This document shows, one piece after another, positions 12,121 to 22,522 of a DNA stretch of 64,000 bases. The stretch lies in assembly GCA_948144175.1 (NCBI GenBank), contig CANXME010000501.1, positions 930,001 to 994,000 on the forward strand. Reading direction: 5' to 3'. A program made the translations under genes and the position numbers. The notes beneath the pieces are model-generated. The model did not search any database. It was given only the letters and a program-made list of their open reading frames with translations, and had not been told where the DNA came from. Within the stretch, counting starts at the first letter, position 1. Every line of letters begins with the position of its first letter. Origin of the DNA: Closterium sp. NIES-65. Lineage: Eukaryota; Streptophyta; Zygnematophyceae; Desmidiales; Closteriaceae.

Positions 12121-12549
12121 GGCGCAATTAGATCAGCGCTCTAGTAAATAGATCCGTTGGTAGATACTCCGCCGACATTCCCGCTTAGGTCAAAATTGCG
12201 CAGCCCCATAGGAGCGAGCGCGCGGAAACAGAACTGCGCGGAGGCGGAACGTTGCGAAGGCGGAATTGCGCGCCGAAAGATTGAGCGGGAAGTCCAGCAG
12301 TAGCGCGGAGCTTGGACAGCGCGCGGAAATTGCGTAGCGCGGAACTTGGGTCGCGCGGCGACGCGAGCGAGCAATGTGCGTTACTCTAGGCGGCTCAATA
12401 ATAGCTCTCGTGGATTCGCGATTGGCAATGTGCGCGGCGCGGAGGTAGGCGGAGCGCACCAGGCGTGTCTTAGATTAGCGGCGAAGGGAGGATTAGAAGG
12501 GAGCAGAACATATATTCAGTAGGCGACGCGAGAAAAAATTGGCGGTACA
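12120..12549 (+). promoter_or_regulatory. CpG-rich upstream region of the HD-Zip-like gene
   Basis: GC-rich block with recurrent GCGCGGAA words (several between 12215 and 12360) immediately 5' of the ATG at 12550. Position and composition suggest promoter or 5' UTR; no TATA box or start site can be named. Confidence 0.35.
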
Positions 12550-15500
12550 ATGGCCGGCGCGGGGACGGGAGCAATTTTCGCTCGAGAGGGAATGCACGCG
12601 GAGGGGATTCCGGGGACGGAATTGCGCGCGCATGGGAGGATGGCTGGCGCAGAAGGATTGGGGGAATTTCCGCCGGTTGCGGAAGCCCGCGAGGGGGGCG
12701 GGGGGGCCGCGGGGAGCGAGTGGTCCGCGGAGAAATACCGCGACTTCGTGGAGAGTATCGTGGAGGAGAGCGCGCGAATGGCGGAGCAGCAGCGCGGGGA
12801 GGGCGGAAATTTGGGGAGCGGGAATTCGCAGCAACATCATCAAAGAACGCAACACATGCAAGGTCAAAGCAGGCCGCGCAAACAACGGGCGGGAGGTGGA
12901 GGGGCAATTAACGGAAGGAGCGCAACAGGGGGGGCGCATGTTGCCGCTGCTCCGTCGGGCGCGAACGGCGAAACTGGTAACGGCGATTCTTCGCAGGCTG
13001 CTGCGCTGGCTTCGGTGTTACAGTTTTTCGCGGACTCGTTGGCGCAACACGAGGGGGGCACGGCGGAGATTCCGCCGTCTCCGTCAAGCAGCGCGCAGGC
13101 CAAAGCGCGCTCGCCGCGCGCCACGTCAGATCCCGCGGGATGCGCGGCTCCGCAGGACCGTGGAGGCGCAAGCGGCGGCGGAAATTGCGCCGCGAACGGC
13201 GCTGGTGGTGCGGAATGCGCGAGCGCGTTGAGCGCGGATGCGACAGGCGGCGCGGCGGATGCAGCGCGGGCAGCGGAGAATTCGTTTGGCGGAAGTAAAC
13301 CCGACGAAATGCGCGACGGAAGCGCGGAGTTATTTGACTTCGGAAATTTTCGTATGGGCAGACAAGATTCCGATCCGGGCAGGGGCGGCGGAACTTCGGG
13401 TGGAGCGCTATTGGGCGGAAATGGTCGCGGGGAAAAGGGACCGAAGAAAAACGGGCAGAAGAAGGGGCAGGCGGGTAGAGGAGTGCAGAGGAAACAACAG
13501 CAGCCGCCGCCGCCGCAGCAGCAGCAGCTTAACTGGAATTCGCCGAACCAATTTGCACCTTCACCGAGCCAGAATCTGCTGAGCCAAATCAGCGTATCAC
13601 CGAACCAAAATGGGTTGCCGAACCAACTCGGGCTTTCACCAAACCAGAACGGTCTGACAAATCAGTTCGGGACTTCACCGAACCAAAGTGGTCTACCGAA
13701 CCAGCAGGAACAGTCCCTTCCCAGCAAGCACGCAGTCTGTAAGATCCCCCTTTGTCAATCCAGAAGCGGTTACAAAATTATCTACACAATCTAAACTCGC
13801 AGCTCTTATGAGAAATTTCATACTTGATTGCAGAATAGCCTGCCCATGGTAATTACCCATTGCTCTTGTTCATTTTTCCTCGTACTGTGCTCTTCCGTCT
13901 CTCTCCTCTGCTTTCCGCATTCTTCCCTTTCTCCTCCTTCCTGTGCCCACAACCCCTCACCGCCCCCATCCCCACCGCAGGTCCCCCCGCGCCCCAACCT
14001 CCCCCCTGCGCGCCCCCATCAGTCCCGCCTCTGCTTTCCCCCTGCGAGAATCACCTCAACTCCAAACACATACCTGCCCGAAATACTGCCCCGATTTCTG
14101 CCCCGGGCACAAGGAAATTCGTGCTCGTGGGGGCTCCAAACCCCCCAGCCGCCCCTCCTGCTGCTGCTGCCGCTGCTGCTGCTACTTCACCTTTTTCTCC
14201 CGGGAACCCTAATCCGACAACCAAAACAGGGCCCCTCGCTCCCCCTTCCCCGCTCGCTCCCCCTTCCCCGCTCGCTCCCCCTTCCCCGCTCGCTCCCCCT
14301 TCCCCGCTCGCTCCCCCTTCCCCGCTCGCTCCCCCTTCCCTTCTCGCTCCCCCTTCCCCGCTCGCTCCCCCTTCCCCGCTCGCTCCCCCTTCCCCGCTCG
14401 CTCCCCCTTCCCTTCTCGCTCCCCCTTCCCCGCTCGCTCCCCTTCCCCCACTTGCTTCCCCTCCCCCGCTTGCGGGAAAGCGGGTGATGCCACGTGGGCA
14501 AGCGCAAGCAATGGGGGGCGGCGGAAGAGGAGGCGGAGGAGGAGGAAGGGAGGACGAATTTGTGCATGAGTTTATGTTGAGGGCTAATAGCGAGACTCTC
14601 AGTGGAAGCACTCTGTCAGAAGGGCAGCAGCAGGAGCAGCAGCAGCAACAGCAGGAAGGGGAGGAGGAGGAAGAGCAGCAGCAGCAGCAGCCGCAGGAGC
14701 ATCAGCGGCAGCAGGAGGAGGAGGAGGAGCAGAAGCAGCAGGTGCTGCAGGGATGTGACTATACGCAAGCGGCTGGGCATGCACATGGTGATTGTAACGA
14801 GCAGGGGGTTGCTACAGGGATGGAGTGTGCTTTTGCTGATAATACTGCTGCTGACCGTGCTGTTCCTGTTGGTGTTTCCATGCCGTTACAATCTGGTAGC
14901 CGCTCAGCTGCTGGTGCGAATGGTCCGGGAGAAGCAGGAGCAGGAGCAGCAGCAGCGACAGAAGCAGGCGAAGGGATGGAAGCACAGGGAGGCCCGGTGT
15001 TCAGCTTTGGTTCGGGCCAAGTCTCGGAGCAAGGTCCGGCGCGAGGTTCGGAGGGAGGTTCGGAACAAGGGAAAGACCGGGAGCAGGAGCAGGGTGCAGG
15101 AGCAACTGAAGGGATACTAGAAATGCGAACGGTATTGCCTGGTGTGACTGTAAAGAATGTGACTGTAACGGGTGTGACAGGACACGGTGGGGCTACAAAA
15201 GGGGGTTGGAAGGAGGACTTTATAGTGAGTGGTTCGGAGCATGGTTTGTGGCTGTCGAGCCTGACAGATTTCCAAACCAAGAAGCTCGAGGAGTGGTTCG
15301 GCACGGACCTGAACCCGTCTCCGGAGCAGAGGGCGAGCGTCGGCAAGAATCTCGGGCTGCTGCCACAGCAGGTACGCTCTAGCAACAACAGATTGAGTCC
15401 ATATCTTTCTGCAACAACAGCAACGATCAGCAGCACATTTCCTCTCTCTCTTGTTCTCTCCCTCCTCCCCTTCTACTCCCCTTCCCCCCCCCCACCCTCT

Positions 15501-18044
15501 TCCCCACCTCCAGATATCCTCCTGGTTGCATCACCGTCGCCTGCAACACACAGTGCAGCAGCAGCAGGCAGAGCTCGAGTCCCTCCGATCAGCCTTCTCC
15601 CATTTGTCAGTCCTACCCAACAACGCAACTCTCTTGGCAATTTCTCTCCCCTCTCCTCCCATCTCTCCCCTCCCCTCTTCCCTTCCTCCAGATCGCCTCC
15701 TGGTTGCATCACCGTCGCCTGCAGCACACAGTGCAGCAGCAGCAGGCAGAGCTCGAGTCCCTCCGATCGTCCTTCTCCCGCCTACAAGCATCAGCGAGTG
15801 GCATGAGCGGGGATTATGAGCTTCTTCAGGCGGACTATTTTGCTCTCTTGGACAAGAAGGAAGAGCTAACCAGCAAGGTGAGAAGGTGTAGAGCAGGTTG
15901 AGAAGTGGTGTAGTGCGGTGGAGTCCCTTTGATTGGCAAGTGGCATGAGCGGGGACTACGAGCTTCTGCAGGCTGACTATTTCCCTCTCTTGGACAAGAA
16001 GGAGGAACTCACATGCAAGGTGAGATACGGGGGGTGGTGTGGGATGACAAGGAGTGTGGTGCGGTGGAGTGGCATGAGCGGGTGTTATGAGCTTCTGCAA
16101 GCTGACTATTTCGCTCTCTTGGACAAGAAGGAAGAGCTAACCAGCAAGGTGAGAAGGTGTAGAGCGGGGTGAGAAGGGGTGTTGTGCGGTGGAGTCCCTC
16201 TGATCTGCCTTCTCCCGCCTACAAGCATCAGCAAGTGGCATGAGTGCGGACTATGAGCTGCTTCAAGCGGATTACCCCACTCTCCTGGATAAGAAGGAGG
16301 AGCTAACCAGCAAGGTGAGGGGTGATAAGGGGTGCAGTGCGGTGGAGTGCGGACTATGAGCTGCTTCAAGCGGACTACCACACCCTCCTGGATAAGGAGG
16401 AGCTAACCAGCAAGGTGAGATAATAAAGAGCACAACGAGGGGTGAGAAGGGGTGTAGTGCAGTGGAGTGCGGACTATGAGCTGCTTCAAGGGGATTACCA
16501 CACCCTCCTGGATAAGGAGGAGGAGGAGCTAACCAGCAAGGTGAGGGGTGACAAGGGGTCAAGGGAAGGGTGATAAGCAATCTACGTTTTTGTGATAAGC
16601 ATCAGCAAGTGGCATGAGTGCGGACTATGAGCTGCTTCAAGCAGATTACCACACCCTCTTGGATAAGGAGGAGCTAACCGGCAAGGTGAGACACAGGGCA
16701 CCACAACGAGGGGTGATAAGGGTTAAAAGGAAGGGTGATAAGCAAGGTACGCCTTTGTGATAAGCATGCACAAGTGGCGTGAGCGCAGACTATGAGCTTC
16801 TCAAGGCACATTATCATGCGTCCCTGGATAAGGAGGAGGAGCTACCCTCCTTGGTATGTGATTGTGATGAGCATCCGCAAGTGGCATGAGCGGGGACTAG
16901 GCGCTACACAAATTGAATTATCACGCGCAACTGGATAAGGAGGAGCTATCAGAGGGGTGATAAGGGGTGTAGGGCAGGGTGATAAGCAAGGTAGCCTGTA
17001 TTGATAAGCGCATCCACGAGGAATAGGTGATTATAATCTTCTTTGGAATGATAATCTGGATTTTCCATACCAAACAAGTTCTTTGTGCTTGTGCGAAAGG
17101 AACAGACTGTGTAAGACATTTCATGCGCGTCCCGTCCTCTCCTCTCCCTTCACACCTCTCTCTCTCATCCCATCCCTCTATGCACCTCTTTGACCTGGTT
17201 CAGTTTGAAGTTTAACACTTTGAAGTTTGACACTTTTAAAGTCAAACCAAACACCTCCCTCTCGCCGTTTATTTCTTACTCCCATTTCCCCCTTTTCCTC
17301 TCCACCCTGCTACAGCTGTCTGACGTGGCATCCAGGCTGGCAGCAAAGCATCGTTCCTTGAGCTCGGGCAATCCAGGCAGTTCTGGGGGAGGCGTTTCCC
17401 AGACAGGTGTTTTTCGGGCAGCTTCTGCAGAAGCAGGTGTTGATCGGGCAGGTTGGAACCAGCCCGGTGCCTCTGCAGAGGAGGGACGAGCAAGGGTAGC
17501 AGTTGCAGCAACAGGAAAGAAAAACCTGGCTGGGGTTGGAGTGAGGAATTGGTCTGGAGGGGCACTGGGGACAATGATGGGTAATGGAGGTGACTATGCT
17601 GAATGTGCTACTATCGCGATCGCAGATGCTCCTTCAGACACAGCTGCTGTTTCTCCTGGCACTGCTGCTGCCAATGCTGCCGCTGCTGCCGCTGTGGGTA
17701 CCACTGCTGCTGTTCCCGTTGCTGGTCATGGTGATGGTTCTGCAGCTGCTGTTGCTGCTGCTGGCACTGCTGCTTGTGTGGCAGAACACGGAAGAGAACA
17801 ACTAGCAGGGAAGGGAGGAGATGAGGAGGGTGTGCAAGGATCCAAGAGTTTCCAAAACAGCAACCACGAAACGAGTATGGAGGAGACAGGGAGTGACAAG
17901 GAGAAGGAGGAGGCGAATGCTGATGCTTCACGTGCTGCTGGTGGTGTTGGTGCTGACGATTACGGCCGTATGGTTGGTGCTATGACTTTCGATAGTCAAC
18001 TCAAGGCATGTGGAAGCATGACGTTCTTGCATCACCAGCCTTCT

Positions 18045-18076
<32 letters not shown>

Positions 18077-19088
18077 GCACCAGCATCAGCACGTCGATAC
18101 CACAGCAGAAGCACAACCAGAAGCAGACGCTTGCGCAGCAGCAGCCGTGGCGGCTGCGGCAGAAGCAGCTGTGGAGTCCATGTGTACACCAGCATCAGCA
18201 TTGGAATCAGCACCAGAACAATACACCACGTCCCTTTCACTGCAAATCCGCCCAGCTGCTACAGCTGCTGCCAACTCTGATGCTGCTGCTGCTGCCACTG
18301 CGGATGGCACTGCTGCTGGCAATGCTGATGCTGCCGCCACCACACCTACTACTTTCTTCGCGTTTGGGTCGCTACAAAGCTCAGTCTCCCCCGGTTCATC
18401 CCCCACACTGGTCTCCCCATCGCCTCCCACCTCTTCCCACCACACTGAGTGCACTCCATCTCCTCCTCCTCCTGCTGCAAATCCTGGTTCCAGCCATCCT
18501 GATTCTTGGCACTTAACTAAGAGACAGAGGGGACCATTTGACAGAACTTCTGTGGTAGAAGAAGCAGCAGAACCAGCTGCAGGATTCCCATCAGCAGCAG
18601 CAGGAGAAGCTTCAGGAGGGGTCACAGCAGCAGCAACGACAACACCAACTGCAGCAGCAGCAGCAGCAACGACAACACCAACTGCAGCAGCAGCAGCAGC
18701 AGCAGCAGCAAGATCAATAGGGTCCCAAGAAACTCATGCATTCGTCCCTCCATCACTCTTCCCTCCCACCTCCCCTGTGACTTTTGAACGAGGGGGCATC
18801 TGGGCACAAGATACACCTGATACATCACCTGATACTGCTGGTAACATGCCTGTTACAATCACTGGTTCTGCGGTTACCAGTAACACCATGCTGCAGGAGA
18901 GTCTGAATGGTTCAGGGCCTGCTGATTGTGCCAGGGCTCCACCAGACCTGTTCCCCACGCTGGCTGGTAAGCCACCGAACCTGCTGCTCAGGTTTGGAGA
19001 ACAGGAAGATGCCGAGCCTGGATTCTCCGGTATGGAGGCCCTTGGGGATCTCAACTCACCCCATGGATTTTGGGACCACACTGAATGA
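12550..19088 (+). CDS. Very large HD-Zip-like homeodomain leucine-zipper protein (four exons)
   Basis: Exons by splice sites and phase: 12550-13738, 13981-15371, 15692-15877, 17316-19088; about 1,512 residues. The homeodomain starts near LTDFQTKKLEEWF and is split by an intron just before helix 3, which reads WLHHRR in exon 15692-15877. It runs straight into a heptad zipper (AELESLRSSFSRL..., DYELLQADYFALLDKKEEL). This order, including GDYELLQADYF beside the class I motif D-Y-x-L-x-x-x-Y, is that of HD-Zip class I/II, nuclear transcription factors of streptophytes. Helix 3 has His where Asn51 is expected. Class I/II members are usually 200-350 residues; here long Gly/Ala/Gln/Pro tracts on both sides give five times that size and no START domain is seen. 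The extreme N-terminal exon is assigned by phase and could belong to another gene. Confidence 0.75.
14232..14450 (+). repeat. 18-bp coding minisatellite (Leu-Ala-Pro-Pro-Ser-Pro)
   Basis: About 12 units of CTCGCTCCCCCTTCCCCG or near-variants within exon 13981-15371. The length is a multiple of three, so unit-number changes would keep the frame. Confidence 0.9.
15514..15610 (+). repeat. Upstream part-copy of the homeodomain helix-3 exon
   Basis: After a CCTCCAG acceptor the sequence encodes ISSWLHHRRLQHTVQQQQ and AELESLRS, then diverges without a donor. The complete copy is 15692-15877. Both copies carry the same unusual WLHHRR. Confidence 0.85.
15930..16955 (+). repeat. Array of about eight decaying copies of the leucine-zipper exon 3' part
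   Basis: Blocks near 15939-16018, 16069-16149, 16210-16314, 16345-16413, 16467-16541, 16604-16685, 16768-16852 and 16878-16950 repeat GMSGDYELLQADY and LLDKKEEL with increasing damage. Most keep a GTGAG donor directly after the AGCAAG end of the exon; none has a clear pyrimidine tract plus AG acceptor. All lie in the intron before exon 17316-19088. Confidence 0.9.
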
Positions 19089-19229
19089 CTTGTGCTAGGG
19101 AGTACATTGCATGCTGCTTATGCTATTACTTAGTAGCTTATACAGTACAACTCTCCCCCCAACTCTTTACACGTGTTGATGTTTTGTTTCTCCCTGTTTT
19201 CCTATCTTTTAATAATGCATGGTTCAATA
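19089..19229. other. Presumed 3' UTR of the HD-Zip-like gene
   Basis: 141 bp between the stop codon and the solo LTR insertion; no other feature seen. The LTR may have supplied or disrupted the 3' processing region. Confidence 0.4.
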
Positions 19230-19643
19230 TGTTGGAAACAATCGGTCCTAAGCGCCTCTGTCGTGTCGAAACACTAAGGCACAAGCGAAGCGAAGCATAC
19301 CGAAGCACCTGCGAGTCAACCTTCGGAGGTTGAAGCAACCGCTGGAGGTTACTCGAAAGTCAAAGGTCAGCTACCTTTGACCTGACAAGTACAGCGCGAC
19401 AGCAAGGACACACAACTGACTCGCTACAGAGCAGTTGCCCGAGTCGTCACTATATCGAACCGCAACAGCAACAGTAAAAGTAGTTACAACCGTATCTCTT
19501 CACATTCCTTGTACTCTTAAATATTCTTGTATCTCTTTGCTTCAATCAACTTACTTTGCCCTCACATACTAGCGCAAGGTGGTTCAGAATCCCTTTATTA
19601 AAACGCTTCCGCTACTACATCACTCTACCCAGAGATTAACCCT

Positions 19644-19753
19644 TGTCAAATGTTGTAGCCTGTAGTGAGGTTTGTCTTAGGGGGTACAGAAGTTAGGGTT
19701 TGTCATATGTACCCCAACCAACATCAATGGACACATCATTCCTCATTCTGACA
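19644..19753 (+). repeat. Copia A 5' LTR
   Basis: Begins TGTCAAATGTTG and ends CATTCTGACA, with terminal TG/CA. Unusually short for a Copia LTR (110 bp). Confidence 0.95.
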
Positions 19754-19762
19754 TGGTATCAG
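19754..19762 (+). other. Copia A primer-binding site
   Basis: TGGTATCAG directly abuts the LTR and matches the first nine bases of the standard initiator-tRNA-Met PBS TGGTATCAGAGC. Confidence 0.85.
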
Positions 19763-19849
19763 CTAGGTTAGGATCCTGTGGGATCCCGTTCCTCCGTTCT
19801 CCGTTCGTACCTCCCGAGCCTGATCCTACCTCTCGTTCGTACCAGTTCC

Positions 19850-20530
19850 GTTGTTACCGAGCCTAGCGCCCTTTCCCCCGTCGCTTAGCGCCCTTTCTCC
19901 CCGTCGCCTAGCGCCCCCCCCCCCCCCGTCGCGTCGCGCCCTTTCCCCCCCCCCGTCACGCCCTTTCCCCCCGTCGCGTCGTGCCCGTTCCCCCCGTCGC
20001 GTCGTGCCCGCCTGTTCCCCCCCCGTCCCGTCGCCCTGTCCCGTCGCGTCGCCCTACCCCGTCCCGTCGCCCTGTCCCGTCCCGTCGCCCTGTCCCGTCG
20101 CGTCGCCCTACCCCGTCGCGTCGCCCTGCCCCGTCCCGTCGCCCTGCCCCGTCGCGTCGCCCTGTCCCGTCGCGTCGCCCTGCCCCGTCGCGTCGCTCCC
20201 GCCCTTTCCCCCGTCGCGTCGCCCTGCCCTACGCCCTGGCCCGTCGCCCTGCCCTAAGCCCTGGCCCGTCGCCCTACCCTAGGCCCTGGCCCGTCGCCCT
20301 CCCTAAGTCCTGGCCCGTCGCCCTACCCTAGGCCCTGGCCCGTCGCCCTACCCTAGGCCCTGGCCCGTCGCCCTACCCTAGGCCCTGGCCCGTCGCCCTC
20401 CCTACGCCCTGGCCCGTCGCCCTACCCTAGGCTCTGGCCCGTTGCCCTCCCTAAGCCCTGGCCCGTCGCCCTACCCTAGGCCCTGGCCCGTTGCCCTACC
20501 CTACGTCCTGGCCCGTCGCTCTAGCCCGCT
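19850..20530 (+). repeat. GC-rich leader minisatellite of Copia A
   Basis: Between PBS and gag ATG. First a C-rich GTCGC/CCCTGTCCCGTCG repeat, then about ten 25-bp units containing GGCCCGTCGCCCTACCCTAG. No start-led ORF across it looks like a protein. Confidence 0.85.
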
Positions 20531-20599
20531 CTTCCGCTGCGACTGAGTCCTCTTCCCCCCCGGTTGTTACTCGCCTGTTCGTTCGCTTTAGTCCTCACT

Positions 20600-22522
20600 A
20601 TGGCGACTCCGCGAGTTCTTCGTTTCGACGCTGACGGTAGACCCCTTGACTTTTCCGTCTGGCTTCTTCGCGCTCGCCGTCTGTTAGAGAGTCAGGTCCA
20701 GGGGGGCGAGACCCTCTGGTCACACGCTACTGGTGACCTCCCTGAGCCCCCCGAGCCTACAGCTTCAGGCCCTGCTCCTGACGACGCTGCTACGGCTCGC
20801 TTTGCCCGTCAGCGCGCTGACCAGACGGCTTGGACGTCGCGTGACGCTGCGGCCTGCATCGCACTCAGCAGCCTCCTCCCTGAGTCCGAGGAGGTCCACT
20901 TTACTCAGGTTCACACCGCTGCTGCGTACCTCACTGCGATTAAGGCCCGCTACTCTACTCCCGCTACTGTCTCTCTTGGCCGTCTTTTCCTCCCGTTCCT
21001 GTTTCCTGATCTTGCCTCGTTTGAGCGCTCTGCTGACTTGATCGCTCACCTCCGCTCGCTCGACGCTAGTTACCGCGCTGCTTGCACTGAGGCACAGCTT
21101 ACACTGCTTCCTCCCCCCATGGCGATCACTGTCTATTTCATCGCCACTAGCCTCCCTGACCGCCTTGCCTCCGTTCGTGACGCGCTTCTGCTGAAGCACC
21201 CTAGTGAGCTGACTATCGAGGTCCTTGAGTCTGCACTCAAGGACGTCGAGAGCAACCTTCGTTCGGTAGCTGCCGCCTCTGGTACTGTGTCCCCCCCACT
21301 CTTCCACGGGTGCACAGTCCCGCAGTTACCCACCTTCACTGCCTCTCTAGCCACTGCCGCTACTGACGCGACTGTGGCTGCTGTTACGACTGCGTCGCGG
21401 TCCCGCAGCAGGAGGGGCAAGAAAGGTGGTTCTGGTGGAGGTGGAGGCGGAGGTAGCGGAGGTAGTGGGGGTGCTGTTGCGACTGGCGGTGGTGGGAGTG
21501 CAGCGTCTGGAGAGACCCCTCGTGCAGCGGCTGGTGACTCCACTGCACCTGCTGGTGGCGGCGACCCCCGAGCTCGTCAGTCGCCTCCTGTACTGCCGGC
21601 CCCGCTAGGTGGAGCAGCGGCGTGGTACCAGGCTCAGCGTCAGCAGCACCTTCAGCAGCAGCAGCAGCCCCTTTCCTCCCAGCAGCCTCAGCAGCAGCAG
21701 CGTCAGCAGCTGGCTCCGGGGTCGGGGCTGCGTCAGCCCCAGCGCGGTGCGGCTTACCCTCCCTGCCCCTACCAGGTTCAGACAGGTCCTCGTCGGGGCC
21801 ACCCTTGTGGCCGCTTTCACCCCCCTGGTCAGTGCTTTGCTCAGCTCACTGACACGGTCCGGTTGACCTACGGGGTTGGCGGTCCTGCTCCTGACTGGCT
21901 TCCTCTGGTTCAGCGCTACGGCTCCGCTCTGTGGGGCATGTCTGCTGAGCAGTTAGTTGATCTGATTAGTGCTCCTCATGCTATGTATGCTGTTGTTGAC
22001 TCTAGTGTTTCTGACTCTGTTTACTCTGGTGTTGTTAGCTTAGGTGCTAGTCTTGCTCAGTTGCCTGTTGCTAGTGTAGGTACTTGTGTAGACTCTAGAC
22101 CAGCGACTACCTCAGGGGACGCTTCGCTGTCGTTCACACTGGACTCTGGAGCCTCCCACTGCTTCTTCCGGGACAGCACGACACTTACACCACTTCCTGC
22201 GCCTGTTTCTGTAGCGTTGGCTGATCCCACTACGGGACCAGTCACTGCCCGTCACACTACCACTTTACCGTGTCCTGCTGCTCCCTCCGAGTCTCTCACT
22301 GGGTTTCACGTCCCCTCGTTCTCCCGGAACTTGGTGGGCGTGCGACCCCTCGTGAGTCAGCACGTGGGTGTGTGGTTTGAGCCTTCTGGAGAGACTGCGG
22401 TGTGTGTTGACGGAGACTCTTACCAGCCTCTTGCTACCTTTACTGCTGAGCCGGGCTCGGGTCTCTACACTCTTCACACTGGCCCGCGTGCGCCGCAGCA
22501 GCAGCCGCAGCAGCAGCAGTAG
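20600..22522 (+). CDS. gag-pr: Copia A gag-protease block
   Basis: I start at 20600 (MATPRVLRF) because Copia B begins with the same words (MATPSVLTF). About 640 residues. The N-terminal gag capsid domain (ARYSTPATVSLGRLFLPFLF, then the ESALKDVE region) is followed by a Gly-rich linker and a Gln-rich linker. A stretched zinc knuckle runs from CPYQVQTGPRRG to HPPGQC (C-X13-C-X3-H-X4-C), and the aspartic protease signature LDSGASH lies near residue 515. It ends at TAG 22520 within a Gln repeat. The frame then continues open into integrase, so a single C-to-T change of a CAG codon explains the stop; readthrough is possible but unsupported. Confidence 0.85.
   Translation: MATPRVLRFDADGRPLDFSVWLLRARRLLESQVQGGETLWSHATGDLPEPPEPTASGPAPDDAATARFARQRADQTAWTSRDAAACIALSSLLPESEEVHFTQVHTAAAYLTAIKARYSTPATVSLGRLFLPFLFPDLASFERSADLIAHLRSLDASYRAACTEAQLTLLPPPMAITVYFIATSLPDRLASVRDALLLKHPSELTIEVLESALKDVESNLRSVAAASGTVSPPLFHGCTVPQLPTFTASLATAATDATVAAVTTASRSRSRRGKKGGSGGGGGGGSGGSGGAVATGGGGSAASGETPRAAAGDSTAPAGGGDPRARQSPPVLPAPLGGAAAWYQAQRQQHLQQQQQPLSSQQPQQQQRQQLAPGSGLRQPQRGAAYPPCPYQVQTGPRRGHPCGRFHPPGQCFAQLTDTVRLTYGVGGPAPDWLPLVQRYGSALWGMSAEQLVDLISAPHAMYAVVDSSVSDSVYSGVVSLGASLAQLPVASVGTCVDSRPATTSGDASLSFTLDSGASHCFFRDSTTLTPLPAPVSVALADPTTGPVTARHTTTLPCPAAPSESLTGFHVPSFSRNLVGVRPLVSQHVGVWFEPSGETAVCVDGDSYQPLATFTAEPGSGLYTLHTGPRAPQQQPQQQQ

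Noticed and set aside
12190..12370. E2F-type sites in the CpG-rich region before the HD-Zip gene
   Set aside because: GCGCGGAAA words do not match the E2F consensus (TTTSSCGC in reverse) at the central base.
13860..13980. Coding start at 13860 for the second HD-Zip exon
   Set aside because: The stretch before 13981 is pyrimidine-rich and ends CCACCGCAG, a good acceptor whose phase matches the donor at 13739.
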